Numbered from the stretch's first letter, positions 8,409 to 18,303 are shown. The stretch: 64,000 nt of DNA from Eubacteriaceae bacterium (GCA_009782875.1 WRIE01000001.1:62001-126000); one strand, 5' to 3'. Notes: generated from the letters alone by a model not told the origin. Program-made: numbers and translations.

Positions 8409-10839
8409 GCTGGAGAAGGAGTTGGCAGAGGAGCTTAAATCAGAAATACCTGTGCCAAAACCAAAAAAGCCCGGTCCGTTAAGCTTGATAAAACGCTCTG
8501 CAAAAAAGATGCAGGTCGGGATTGCCAGGCAGAAATTCCGCTCGGTTCAAGACTCTATATACTACGAAAAAATATTTGAGTCAGGTGTGTGCTACATTGG
8601 CAACGGCAGTTGGTCAAAAACAATTGAAATAGAGGATATCAGCTATTCCCAAGCCACCTATGAGGCAAAGGTCAGCATATACTCGAAATACTCGGAATTC
8701 CTGAATACCCTTAATACAGGGGCAAAGATCCAAATCTCCATTATCAATACGAAAAGAGTGAAAGACCCTTTGGCGGCGCGGTATCTTAAAAACACCCGGG
8801 ACGGCTTAGATGAGTACCGCAAAGAGATCAATGATTTGCTCCACGACAAGCTGATGAATGGGAACAACAGCATTGCCCGCAGAAAGTACCTTACTTTTTC
8901 GGTCAATGCAACAGACACTAAATCGGCTGCAGGCGCATTGAACCGGCAAGAAGCCGCTATTGTGGCGCAATTGAAGGGCATGGGCTGCAACTCCAGGCCA
9001 TTGGAAGGCATTGAGAGAGTCAGCTTGCTGTACAACCAGCTAAACCCTGGCGAGCCCTTTGAACTGGATTTCCAAGAGCTGGTTGATTCGTTTTTGACCA
9101 CAAAGGATATCGTTTCGCCGGATTCCATGAGTTTCAAGGACTCGATTTATTCTTATACCCTTGGATCGAACAAATTCGCTTGTGTGCTTTGCTTGTCGCG
9201 CCTGCCCGCCCAAATGGGTGACAAGCTGCTCACCGAGTTGTCAGACATGCCAATAAATATGTCGATTTCAATGCATATTTCCGCACTGGACCACCACGAG
9301 GCGTTGGAGATTGTAAAGAAGAAAATCGCTTTTATGGATGCCCAAACAATTGAGGAGCAAAGGAAAGCGATGAAAGCTGGATATGACTCAAGCATGATCC
9401 CGCATGAGTTGGAATACAGCCGTGCCGAGGCAAAAAACTTGCTTGAGTCAATGGAGCAATACAACCAAAGGCTATTTTTCTCATGCATCTTGGTCTCCCT
9501 TGTGGAGGACAACAAAGATGAGCTCGATTCAAGTATCAAAGCAGTCCAAGATATCGCTCGCAAAAACGGTTGCGAGCTGCGCAAAGTCAATTACGAGCAA
9601 GAAGCGGCTATGAACAGCTGCCTTCCACTAGGCGAGTTATACCTGGACAGGCAACGCACACTACCCACTTCGTCAGCAGCGATCTTCATGCCTTTCTCAG
9701 CAAAAGAGGCATTTGACGTTGAAGGCAACTATGTGGGCGTGAACGCCCATACACGCAACCTTGTGATGCTTGACAAAAAGAAGCTGAAGAGCAAAAATAC
9801 GATCGTGCTTGGCATCCCCGGCAGCGGCAAAAGCTTTTCTGTGAAGAAAGACATTATCATGAATTTCTTCCACGATGAGGACAGTGAAATAGTGATCCTC
9901 GACCCTGAGCGCGAATACAGCGTGCTAGTCAACATGCTTGGCGGCGAAGTTGTGCAAATTGGCGGCTCGTCAAAGACCCATATCAACCCTCTTGACATTA
10001 CAGAGCATTATGATGACGAAGCAGAGCCCATTGAGCTTAAAATCAACTTTATATTTTCGTTCTTTGAGGCTATCTGCGGAAAAGTAGGTTTGACACCCAC
10101 CCAGCGCACGATTATCGACAGGGTCAGCCGCAGGGTATATTCCGGCTACCTGTTTGCTGGCGAGGCAATGCCGACGTTAAACGATTTTTATGACCGACTG
10201 CTAATGCAATCGGAGGCAGATGCTAAAGCATTGGCATTGAGCCTCGAGATGTATCTAAAAGGCACTATGTCGAATTTCGCACACCAAACCGATGTTGACA
10301 CATCAAACAGGATAGTTTGTTTTGACATAAAAGATATGGGGGCTTCACTGAAGACTGTAGGCATGCTTATAGTCCTGGACCAAATCTGGAACAGGATTGC
10401 TAAAAACCGCGCTTTAGGCAAAAAAACATGGGTCTATGTGGATGAAGCCCAGTTGTTGTTTAGCCATCCGGAATCGGCCGAATATTTTTCGGCGCTAAAT
10501 TCCAGGGGGCGCAAATGGGGCACTGGAGTTACTACGATAACCCAAAATGCCCAAAACTTGCTTCTCAATGAAAATGCCAGAACTATTTTTTCCAATGCCG
10601 GGTCAATACTGCTGTTTAGCCAAGCGCATACAGATTTGTCAGATTTGGCGAATGTCTTGTCCCTTGACAAAAGCCAGCTCGAATTTGTATCTGACTCCAA
10701 GCCTGGGCAAGGGCTCTTAATTGTCGGCAACAGTTTGATACCTTTCTACGATGATTTCCCGAAAGAGACGGTGCTCTACTCTGCTATGACATCTAAACCA
10801 GAAGAAGTGAGGCAGTTTTCCAACCAATGGAACATCTAG
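8392..10839 (+). CDS. VirB4-type ATPase of the conjugation channel
   Basis: Cytoplasmic motor ATPase that energises the type IV secretion channel; 815 residues from the ATG at 8392. A TTG 54 nt upstream is an alternative start. The N-terminal CagE/TrbE-like half is followed by Walker A GIPGSGKS near residue 474, DPEREYSVL after it, and Walker B VYVDEAQLLF near 680-690. A TQNAQNLLL segment follows as in TraE/VirB4 of Clostridia elements. It overlaps PrgI upstream and the CHAP gene downstream, so the module is one transcript. Confidence 0.94.
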   Translation: MNGTRELEKELAEELKSEIPVPKPKKPGPLSLIKRSAKKMQVGIARQKFRSVQDSIYYEKIFESGVCYIGNGSWSKTIEIEDISYSQATYEAKVSIYSKYSEFLNTLNTGAKIQISIINTKRVKDPLAARYLKNTRDGLDEYRKEINDLLHDKLMNGNNSIARRKYLTFSVNATDTKSAAGALNRQEAAIVAQLKGMGCNSRPLEGIERVSLLYNQLNPGEPFELDFQELVDSFLTTKDIVSPDSMSFKDSIYSYTLGSNKFACVLCLSRLPAQMGDKLLTELSDMPINMSISMHISALDHHEALEIVKKKIAFMDAQTIEEQRKAMKAGYDSSMIPHELEYSRAEAKNLLESMEQYNQRLFFSCILVSLVEDNKDELDSSIKAVQDIARKNGCELRKVNYEQEAAMNSCLPLGELYLDRQRTLPTSSAAIFMPFSAKEAFDVEGNYVGVNAHTRNLVMLDKKKLKSKNTIVLGIPGSGKSFSVKKDIIMNFFHDEDSEIVILDPEREYSVLVNMLGGEVVQIGGSSKTHINPLDITEHYDDEAEPIELKINFIFSFFEAICGKVGLTPTQRTIIDRVSRRVYSGYLFAGEAMPTLNDFYDRLLMQSEADAKALALSLEMYLKGTMSNFAHQTDVDTSNRIVCFDIKDMGASLKTVGMLIVLDQIWNRIAKNRALGKKTWVYVDEAQLLFSHPESAEYFSALNSRGRKWGTGVTTITQNAQNLLLNENARTIFSNAGSILLFSQAHTDLSDLANVLSLDKSQLEFVSDSKPGQGLLIVGNSLIPFYDDFPKETVLYSAMTSKPEEVRQFSNQWNI

Positions 10840-12704
10840 TTGGCAAGTACGCACATTTTTTAATTAAGAGGGATAAAGAGTTTATCAAAAAAGCGTTTCT
10901 TGATAGACCTCTTTCCTCAAGGGCAGAAACCTTTTTAAAGAAAAGCGTTCGAATAAAAGATGCCAGCCAGGATGACGACATGGATGAACGCATAGCCAGG
11001 GACATGGCAAACAGGCTCTCTGGCACAGCAATTTCCTCTGCCAAAACTGTGTTTGTAGCCGCAAGCGGCGCCAAGAAGTTTTCACAGTCGATAATTGCTA
11101 TCAAAGAGAAAAGGCAAACAGGGGCAATAAACAATATGCAAGCTGCTGGCATGGTAGCAAAGGAAGCTGGCTCTGCTGTGAAACAATCAGCCGGCTATGT
11201 CGCAAGGGAGGCTAAGGAGGCTGGCTGGGGAACCGTATCGAGGTTTAGAGGATCTGGCGATGTGGGTGTAGAAGCATTTAGGGCTCCAATCAATTTAGCC
11301 TTCAAGTCGAAAGCCCACATCCAGAGCATGCGCCAAGCCATAAAGGCCATAAAAATGTTGCCATTGCTAATTGCGCATTTGCCATTGCTGATGCCTCTTT
11401 TATTGACAATATGCATTTTTGCGGGGTTTGTCTTCCCATTCTTTTTCACCCCTGGAATGCTCAAGATGCAAGAAGTTGAGCTTAACACATTATATCTTCG
11501 GGCAACAGAGCTTGATTGCGACCTTTCATTGGATGCCGCAAAGTATTTGAGGACCATAGAAGAAGCAAGCGGAAAAGCGGCTGGTTTTACAGTTAATGGG
11601 TCAGAGCAGGATCCAAGCATTTGGCGCCACGAATCAAACATTGATGCCTTAATTTTGTATATTGACACAAAAGGGGCTAATCTTTCGTTGGAAGAAAAAC
11701 TCGAAATGCTCAAGGATATCCATGGAGCTTTGGCCCGGGTTTCAGTCACCCCAAATCTGGAGGTTGAGGCTGTCCTAACCCAGCTGTTTCCTTACTTGTC
11801 TAAAAACGACCCGGATCTCTATGAAGAAATGACAGGTCGCATTGATGCAATGGAGGATTATGGCATGTATGAAGCTTTCACTGAGCTTGAAAACCCTTTC
11901 GGCAATGAAGTCAAAGCCCGGATCACCAAACGCATGGGATGGTCCCTTCCAGAAGGGGCGGGCAGCCCAAGTGTTGAAAAAACAATGTCAATTGCATACT
12001 TGGAGAGCAGCCAGGATATTTATGCCCCCCTCTCCGGGATGATTTCCCAAAACCAAGGCGCAATCCAGATCGCGGGGAATGCAGGGGCAGTGTCTCTAGG
12101 CAACGTGGATTTGATAGGGGGCAAAGCAGGCGATGAAGTGTTGGCAGGGCAGTTGATTGGCAGGCTGCAGAGCGGCCAAGCACTGGAGGTGGCTTACCGT
12201 AAAACTGGAGAAGACTACAATCCTGCATTTTACATGAAAGGCGTCTCCCAAGCAATTTTTGGCGGCACAGGTTTGTCTGCTGCAGCCATTGTCGATATTG
12301 CCTTGGGCGAGCTTGGGAATTCGGGCGAGAAATATTGGACTTGGTACAACCCTTCTGACGCCTTGACACACTCAGAGTGGTGTGCCAAGTTCGTGAGCTG
12401 GTGCGCCAATGAAGCAGGCATTTTGGGAACCGATATACCGAAATTTGCCAGTTGTGCTGTGGGCATCGACTATTTTAAAGGAAAAGGTCAGTATATGCCA
12501 TCAGGGTCGGGATATATCCCCTCGTCGGGGGATTTAATTTTCTTTGACTGGGAACCCAATGGCAGAGCTAACCATGTAGGCATAGTCGAGCGGGTTGATG
12601 GCAATCTGGTCTACACAGTGGAAGGTAATTCCGGCAACAGAGTACGGCAGTTGACATATTCCATCAGCAGCGGGCAGATTTTCGGATACGCCGCAATAAA
12701 TTAG
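10827..12704 (+). CDS. CHAP-domain cell-wall hydrolase of the conjugation module, with degenerate M23-like region
   Basis: Membrane-anchored peptidoglycan hydrolase thought to open the wall for the conjugation channel (VirB1 role). Order in 625 residues: a basic cytoplasmic N-terminus; a single membrane segment at about 178-207; a helical extracellular stalk; a region at 398-470 (DIYAPLSGMISQ ... VSLGNVDLIGGKAGDEVLAG) folded like an M23/LytM domain but lacking its zinc-binding histidines; then a CHAP domain at about 485-622. The likely catalytic cysteine is C519 (SEWCAKFVSWC) and histidine H583 (ANHVGIVERV). It overlaps VirB4 by 13 nt and ends the operon. Confidence 0.85.
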   Translation: MEHLVGKYAHFLIKRDKEFIKKAFLDRPLSSRAETFLKKSVRIKDASQDDDMDERIARDMANRLSGTAISSAKTVFVAASGAKKFSQSIIAIKEKRQTGAINNMQAAGMVAKEAGSAVKQSAGYVAREAKEAGWGTVSRFRGSGDVGVEAFRAPINLAFKSKAHIQSMRQAIKAIKMLPLLIAHLPLLMPLLLTICIFAGFVFPFFFTPGMLKMQEVELNTLYLRATELDCDLSLDAAKYLRTIEEASGKAAGFTVNGSEQDPSIWRHESNIDALILYIDTKGANLSLEEKLEMLKDIHGALARVSVTPNLEVEAVLTQLFPYLSKNDPDLYEEMTGRIDAMEDYGMYEAFTELENPFGNEVKARITKRMGWSLPEGAGSPSVEKTMSIAYLESSQDIYAPLSGMISQNQGAIQIAGNAGAVSLGNVDLIGGKAGDEVLAGQLIGRLQSGQALEVAYRKTGEDYNPAFYMKGVSQAIFGGTGLSAAAIVDIALGELGNSGEKYWTWYNPSDALTHSEWCAKFVSWCANEAGILGTDIPKFASCAVGIDYFKGKGQYMPSGSGYIPSSGDLIFFDWEPNGRANHVGIVERVDGNLVYTVEGNSGNRVRQLTYSISSGQIFGYAAIN

Positions 12705-12883
12705 TGTTGGTATGGGCTAAAAGGAGATGCCAACTGCTGCGCCTAGGCTGAGACGCAATTGATGCCAGCAAAGGGTCTCAGGTTTGCAGGCCCTTACCAT
12801 AGCTTGTTCCTTCACAATTAGCAAGTGTGCGATGATACTGGAATAGGTCCTAAGCACATCCGTTATTGCTTTTGCCGAAAAGC

Positions 12884-14584
12884 CTACTTTAGGTTGTCTA
12901 TGGCAATCTTGCATCTCCTGCTTGCATATGCGATCCCAACAGCAATAACAGTGCTGAAACTCATGGCGTTCTTGGCATATTTTCTCTGGGCTATCTGCCC
13001 AATGGCTTCATAGGCCTTTGCAGCAAGGCTTTCATCGCTATCAGTGCGCGAGAATTTTTCTTCTATAACAATCGCCGCATTAATGCCTTCGTGTGTGCAC
13101 AGCGTATCTAAATAACCGTCGCCAGACTCTACCTCGCTTTTAACGTCCCAACTGCTGCAGGCGAGAAGGACAGTTGTTATAAGGTGGTAGTGCCTCTCCT
13201 GTGTTACTTTAAAACTGCCATGTACGACAACGCCATCTCTTACGCTAAAAACCTTCTCGAACAGATCGTCAAGTACTGCCTCCGCCTCTTCTGCTTTGCC
13301 AGCAAGCAAAGCCGTATACAGCTCATCTGCTTTTCCTTTGCCAATTGGCATAGCTGACATTGCCCACAAAAGCGTGTCTTTTCTCAGAGCGTCCCTGATC
13401 TCCAGGTTGGGAGCCCTCAGCTCATACATATCATTGCCTGTCTTCCTCACCCATGTAAGGTATCCTGCCATGAACATCATATCCCACATAGCTTCACTGC
13501 CTGGGATATCTATCAAGTCCCTATATGTCGCCCCAAAAGACACTCTCTTTACAACAGTGCCACCGTTTGCAAGATCATCAATCGAGGATAGCGCTTCTAA
13601 GCCATCTTGCTTCAGCAGAAACCGCAACAAGTAATTTGAAGCTGTGTTTGCCCAATACTTTTCTAGCTCTGCGACTCCATCATCCAGCATATCATTGCAT
13701 GCTCTGACAACAGACCAGGGGTTGTATATTTCTAAGTTGCCCATCCTGTAGCCATCATAGAATTCTTTCATATCTGGCATGCGCCCCTCTAAGCCATAAT
13801 AGCGAAGAATGGACAGCACCTCATCGCCAGAAAAGCCAAAATGGGCACTAAACTTAGTATTGAGGGCAGTATATACCGCAATGTTGTTAAGATCTGAAAA
13901 TATGCTGTCTTTTGACAGCCGCAGTATCCCAGTCATCACAGCAAACTCGACGCTAGGGTTGCCCTTTAGCGCCTGACCGAACAAGCTCCTCAAAAAGCGA
14001 GCCATATCATTATAGTATTCCATTTCATATGAGTGGCTGGCTAAGGCGTCGTACTCGTCTATTAGCACTACAGCCTTTATGCCGTATCGGCGCTGCAGCG
14101 CCATCGACATAAGCTGGATGCTCCTGGCAACGTCAGTTTTATTTGCCTGCATTACAGACATTCTGTCAAACACTGCATTATCGCTAACATCAAGTTCGCT
14201 GCAGCCATTGCCTATTTCAAGCCTTTTGGCTTCGTTGCTTATTCGAATGGACAGCATTACCAGTGCTTCGTCAAAATCGTCCGCATTCATATCCTTAAAT
14301 GATAAAAATATTACAGGGCGCTTTCCTTGGTGCTCTTCGCACAAATCAATGCGCTTTGAGATAGCAAGCCCATCAAAGAGGCTCTTAGGAGAGCCTATCT
14401 CCAAAAAAGCCTTGAGCATACTCATATTTAGGCTCTTTCCAAACCGCCTTGGCCTTAAGATAAGCTTTGATTCGCTCAAATTGTCCAATGCCTCAGCAAT
14501 AAACATCGTCTTGTCAACATAGTAATAGCCGCCATCAATGACAGTTTGGAAGTCGTCTGTGCTAATCGGCAATTTCTTTTTCAT
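12884..14584 (-). CDS. AAA-ATPase-like protein with C-terminal PD-(D/E)XK nuclease domain (DUF1703)
   Basis: A 566-residue protein of a family often present in many copies in anaerobic gut bacteria. The N-terminus has the hallmark FxTVIDGGYYYVDKT, and a P-loop-like RPRRFGKSLNMSML near residue 45. Walker B is VVLIDEYDAL. The C-terminus carries the nuclease core: GDGYLDTL followed by AIVIEEKFS and an A-x-E-A-x-x-QI helix (AYEAIGQIAQRKYA). The biological role of the family is not established; links to mobile elements or defence have been suggested. The start ATG follows GGAGG by 8 nt. An RHH-like gene lies 70 nt upstream in the same direction. Confidence 0.9.
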   Translation of the reverse strand: MKKKLPISTDDFQTVIDGGYYYVDKTMFIAEALDNLSESKLILRPRRFGKSLNMSMLKAFLEIGSPKSLFDGLAISKRIDLCEEHQGKRPVIFLSFKDMNADDFDEALVMLSIRISNEAKRLEIGNGCSELDVSDNAVFDRMSVMQANKTDVARSIQLMSMALQRRYGIKAVVLIDEYDALASHSYEMEYYNDMARFLRSLFGQALKGNPSVEFAVMTGILRLSKDSIFSDLNNIAVYTALNTKFSAHFGFSGDEVLSILRYYGLEGRMPDMKEFYDGYRMGNLEIYNPWSVVRACNDMLDDGVAELEKYWANTASNYLLRFLLKQDGLEALSSIDDLANGGTVVKRVSFGATYRDLIDIPGSEAMWDMMFMAGYLTWVRKTGNDMYELRAPNLEIRDALRKDTLLWAMSAMPIGKGKADELYTALLAGKAEEAEAVLDDLFEKVFSVRDGVVVHGSFKVTQERHYHLITTVLLACSSWDVKSEVESGDGYLDTLCTHEGINAAIVIEEKFSRTDSDESLAAKAYEAIGQIAQRKYAKNAMSFSTVIAVGIAYASRRCKIAIDNLK

Positions 14585-14654
14585 AACAATACCTCCAGCT
14601 TATTGGTTCCTCGAGGAAAAAAGATAAATGCAGAGCCCGTATTGGCGGTTTCTT

Positions 14655-14939
14655 CTACATTTCGCCTTCATTAAGGTATAAGTCCAAAGCAGTTCGAACA
14701 ATTGAAGATAGGTCTTTGTCTTTAGGATCTTCAGAGAGGGCTATCTTTAGCTTGATAGCTTTATTCTGCTGTTCAGTTATATAGACAGTCTTTCGCACTA
14801 GGGCAGCCTTTGTTGATTTTGCTTGCCCAGCGGCAATCACTAGCTCTTTTGAATCTGCAGGGCTTTGCGCCTCGCTTGCTACAGAAGGCGGAAATATTCT
14901 TTTTAATGATTCGTCTGGAGTCTCACTGTAATTTGCCAT
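14655..14939 (-). CDS. Small ribbon-helix-helix-like protein
   Basis: A 94-residue protein with a disordered N-terminal half and a C-terminal part reading VRKTVYITEQQNKAIKLKIA, then SSIVRTALDLYL. A strand followed by two helices fits a ribbon-helix-helix DNA-binding fold (ParG, CopG or omega-like). The start ATG has a GGAGG ribosome site 7 nt upstream. It probably shares a transcript with the AAA-ATPase/nuclease gene downstream. It may regulate that gene or belong to the neighbouring conjugation module; both are inference. Confidence 0.6.
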   Translation of the reverse strand: MANYSETPDESLKRIFPPSVASEAQSPADSKELVIAAGQAKSTKAALVRKTVYITEQQNKAIKLKIALSEDPKDKDLSSIVRTALDLYLNEGEM

Positions 14940-15921
14940 TTATTCCTCCATAGTGAGCTATTCGCTTAAAAAAGCAACATAGTCGCAGGTTGCAGAGATT
15001 TTATTTTTCGCCTCGTTTCATTTTGGTACTGTTTTAGTTTAGCATAAAACAATTTAGTTAGTAGAATAATTAGCGTTAAAACACTATAACGCTATAGTTT
15101 TTTACCATCCCTAATCGCAATCCCAACCAGCTGGCCTTTCAGCAGTGCATGCAACTTCATTGCTTCCAGCCACAAATAGACAAATATTACGATGTCAATT
15201 TGAATTTTGTCTTGCTTGTGCCAATGCAGGAAACATTCACCACCTGTAGTATTGCTACATGCTTGCGGAGTAACAGCATTATTATTCCATGAGCAGTTAG
15301 AAAGATGGCCAGCAACAGCTACTTTATAGCAATTGCGATTACAGGCAAATGCAGTCACTTGTGTGTACTACTACCATCGCATTGTTCACCAATTGGTCCT
15401 TATACCTGAAGATTGACGAGACTGCGATCACCGAGATTGGAAACATCAGCATCTCACCTAAATTTCGTTGCTGTACAATAAGTTTTCTTATTTCAATAGA
15501 AATCGGTTTCATTATTATTACCTTTTCAATTTACACATATGATATGTTATACAATAATATTGTTTGAGAAGAAATGAAAATGGTTGGGAAACTAATGGCT
15601 TCCTGCAATCTAGATATCCACATTTTGGTCTAGATATTCATATGGAATATTTTGAGATTATTAACCAGTCTGATGATTGCTACAAATTCAGCTATTTTTT
15701 TACCCTCTTTTTGGAGAAGCAATTATCGATAAGGAGTTTGCAGAATTTTCCAGCTTACTGAGATCGTTATAGCCAGATTGCTACAGGAAAGATATTTGCC
15801 TCTATTGCTAGCTAGTTGCCATCTCATTGGTATATAACTCCAATCTAATCGTTTTGCGCTTTTTGTATGGTAGAATATCCAAAACAAGTTTTTCATTTTG
15901 CATATAGGAGATCCAGCAAGA
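14940..15921. other. Gene-poor stretch between divergent genes
   Basis: About 980 bp. Short open frames at 15092-15358 (minus) and 15349-15761 (plus) lack ribosome sites and resemble nothing I recognise. The plus frame ending near 15760 (HFGLDIHMEYFEI) could be a relic of a real gene. Before the Hsp70 homologue, TAGAAT preceded by TGG at about 15870 could serve as an extended -10. Confidence 0.35.
15083..15098. promoter_or_regulatory. Inverted repeat upstream of the RHH-like gene
   Basis: ACTATA and TATAGT separated by ACGC form a 16-bp palindrome 144 bp before the start of the minus-strand RHH-like gene. T residues follow it on the plus strand. It may be an operator for the RHH protein or a weak AT-rich terminator. 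Confidence 0.3.
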
Positions 15922-17487
15922 ATGCCAACACTAAACTACCTTTTTGCTATCGATATCGGCGACTCCAACGCCCATGTATCATATGTAGATGAGTCAGGCC
16001 GGGCTAATATGGTCAGCAACTACGAAGGTTTTTCGTCGACTCCCTCTGTTATTAATTTTGAGGAGAGCGGCCGGATTATTGTCGGGCAAATCGCCAAGGA
16101 AATGATTAGCATCGACCCTTCAAACACAGCTTTCTCTATGAAGCGCGATATCGCAAGCGGCAAACCGATCGAAGGCACACAAGGCAAGCCCGCTGAAGAA
16201 GCTTATTCCTATATTTTCAAGAAGCTGGCAGGGGATGTTGAAAAGGGGCTTGGCCTTGGCCTTAGAGGCGCAGTCCTGACTTGCCCGGCTTACTTCTCTA
16301 TGATTGAGCGCAATGCCTTGAAGAATGCTGCATATATCGCAGGGATTACAGTAGAGAATATCATTGTCGATCCCATAGCCATAGCCTTTGCATTTGCAAT
16401 GTCAGTGGGCGAGCTGCCAAGCAGGGTGCTGATAGTGGATATCGGCTCTGCAAAAACTGAAGCTAGCATTGTGGCCTTTGAAGGTGACAAGGCGAGGATT
16501 GTGGCATCAAAAGCCCTCCAAAACCTCGCAGGCAATGAATATGACCTAGCAGCTGCCAGCTATCTTGCAGAAATATTCCAAAAGCAGACGAACCGCACCA
16601 GCGATCTCGACGAGTTTGAGAGCATACAGCTGGCATTGGCGGCGGAAAAAGCAAAGATTGCATTGTCAGTGCGTACAGAAGTGCCTGTGCTTATAAACTT
16701 AGATGGCTCAACAACGAGGATGGAACTGTCAAGAAGGGCATTTGAGGGAATTACCAGCCATTTGACATCCGAGATAGCATTGCTTGCCCAAGAAGCATGC
16801 AGGATGGACGATGATGGCCCGGCTATCACAACCATGCTCTTGACCGGCAGCCATGCCCGTATGCCTGCAATCGCAAGGAGCATGTCCTCAGCATTCCCGA
16901 ACATGGCAATCAGGATCTTTGATCCGGACGAGTCTGCCGCAAAAGGCGCGGCGTTTTACGCATCTACTTTTGCCAAGGAGCTTGATGGAAATTATGCCAA
17001 AACTGAGATAGCATCCCCAAGAGGCAGCAGGTTTACTTATGATATCAAAGCATTGAAAGGTTACTGCCTGAAAGTAATTTCAAGCAGCCGCAACAATGGC
17101 AACCAGTTTAAATACAAAAGCTTGATTGGCATGGGAGATCCGATTCTTGGCAGCTCAATAACGGTTTCCAGCCGGTTTGGCACAGCAGAGCAAAACCAGT
17201 CTAATGCAGAGATAGTCGTATATGAGACCGACTCTGCAAATGATTTGCAGACAAGCATAAACACAAACCCTTTGGGCACAGCAACTCTGCATTTGCCTGG
17301 CAACTTGCCTTATAACTCCCCTCTGCTTGTAGAGTTTACACTGTCAAGGGACGGGATCCTGACAGTGGGGGGCAAAGACCTTACAAGCGGCGCCAAGTTT
17401 GAAGGCAGTCTGGATGCCTACAACATTATGAGCGATAACGATGTTGAAGCATTAAGGGTGAGCCTAGAGGATGTCGAGGTCGAATAA
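15922..17487 (+). CDS. Divergent Hsp70/DnaK homologue with degenerate nucleotide site
   Basis: A 521-residue Hsp70 relative, shorter than the 615-residue DnaK encoded nearby. It keeps the overall ATPase layout: FAIDIGDSNAHVSYV (phosphate loop 1), TCPAYFSMIERNAL, DPIAIAFAFAMS, VLIVDIGSAKTEAS (phosphate loop 2) and MLLTGSHARMPAIARSM (adenosine loop). Key residues differ from DnaK: GTTN is GDSN, GGGTFD is GSAKTE, and the [10 protein letters not shown] glutamate is aspartate. ATP turnover is therefore doubtful. The C-terminus (about 365-521) is a short beta-rich part with no obvious helical lid. The ATG at 15922 is chosen because AGGAG lies 11 nt before it; a TTG 24 nt upstream is in frame. Its promoter has no CIRCE. 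Confidence 0.85.
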   Translation: MPTLNYLFAIDIGDSNAHVSYVDESGRANMVSNYEGFSSTPSVINFEESGRIIVGQIAKEMISIDPSNTAFSMKRDIASGKPIEGTQGKPAEEAYSYIFKKLAGDVEKGLGLGLRGAVLTCPAYFSMIERNALKNAAYIAGITVENIIVDPIAIAFAFAMSVGELPSRVLIVDIGSAKTEASIVAFEGDKARIVASKALQNLAGNEYDLAAASYLAEIFQKQTNRTSDLDEFESIQLALAAEKAKIALSVRTEVPVLINLDGSTTRMELSRRAFEGITSHLTSEIALLAQEACRMDDDGPAITTMLLTGSHARMPAIARSMSSAFPNMAIRIFDPDESAAKGAAFYASTFAKELDGNYAKTEIASPRGSRFTYDIKALKGYCLKVISSSRNNGNQFKYKSLIGMGDPILGSSITVSSRFGTAEQNQSNAEIVVYETDSANDLQTSINTNPLGTATLHLPGNLPYNSPLLVEFTLSRDGILTVGGKDLTSGAKFEGSLDAYNIMSDNDVEALRVSLEDVEVE

Positions 17488-18237
17488 AGCGCGAAAGCCA
17501 AAAACTGGCAGCAGCCAATGGGAGCTGGCTTTATTCTGCATGTATTCCCTGCCGGGATAACCCGCAATTTTGAGTATGGGATGAAAATCTTTTCTTGAAG
17601 TGGCGATGAAATGCAAGGCGCAGACATATGCAATTCGATGGCTAGCCATTTTAGCATAAGGCTGCTTTGGCAGCCATCTCATGAATCCCACGGCTTCAGC
17701 TGTTTGTAGCGCTAATATTGATAATTGAATAGATACTTAGATTGCCCGCCGCGCAAATGATAGCGCATGATGATAGAAAAATAACCCATTGCTGACAGGC
17801 AAGACGGTTATTTTTTTGTTTTTGTGTCCGGCTCTTTTTCTTATTTTGCCACATAAAGTGCCCTCAGCATAAAACTGCCCATGTGGTATGAACTTGTACG
17901 AACTCTTGAGCGCCTAAACGGATTGTCTTCCCGCCATTGCGGCGCTGCCCTCAAGAAACTTGCGCAGCATCGGCTTGCTGATTTGCAACATGCCATCCAA
18001 AAAATATGATAAAGGCTGGATGGATCTTCAGTGCCCAATAAATTGCCTATCCGCTGGTATTATTGCCGGCAGCAAAATCTGCCTGGGATTAGCGGAAGTA
18101 ATATCATATGTTCATTTTTTTGAATCTATCTGCTTGGCCGTCATGGCCGCCGCCAAATATTTGCATGATTCGCTTCAAAGCAGCAAGAATTGATCTTTCC
18201 ACACAGGTTAAAAATCACTAAAAAAGCATAATTTCAA
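17488..18237. other. Gene-poor stretch before the heat-shock promoter
   Basis: About 750 bp with no frame that has both a ribosome site and recognisable protein features. Short frames on both strands look random. No tRNA or known RNA fold was recognised by eye. Confidence 0.35.
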
Positions 18238-18266
18238 TTGACATTAATATCTACTAATGATATCTT
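18238..18266 (+). promoter_or_regulatory. Sigma-A promoter of the hrcA operon
   Basis: TTGACA at 18238-18243 and TATCTT at 18261-18266 are separated by 17 bp. Transcription would start just before or within the CIRCE operator, the classical arrangement for HrcA repression. Confidence 0.7.
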
Positions 18267-18276
18267 ATTAGAAGTA

Positions 18277-18303
18277 TTAGCACTCGATTATGCCGAGTGC
18301 TAA
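18277..18303 (+). promoter_or_regulatory. CIRCE operator (HrcA binding site)
   Basis: TTAGCACTC, a 9-bp spacer (GATTATGCC), then GAGTGCTAA: a perfect match to the CIRCE consensus. It lies about 65 bp upstream of hrcA, so HrcA should repress its own operon and release it on heat stress. Confidence 0.97.
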
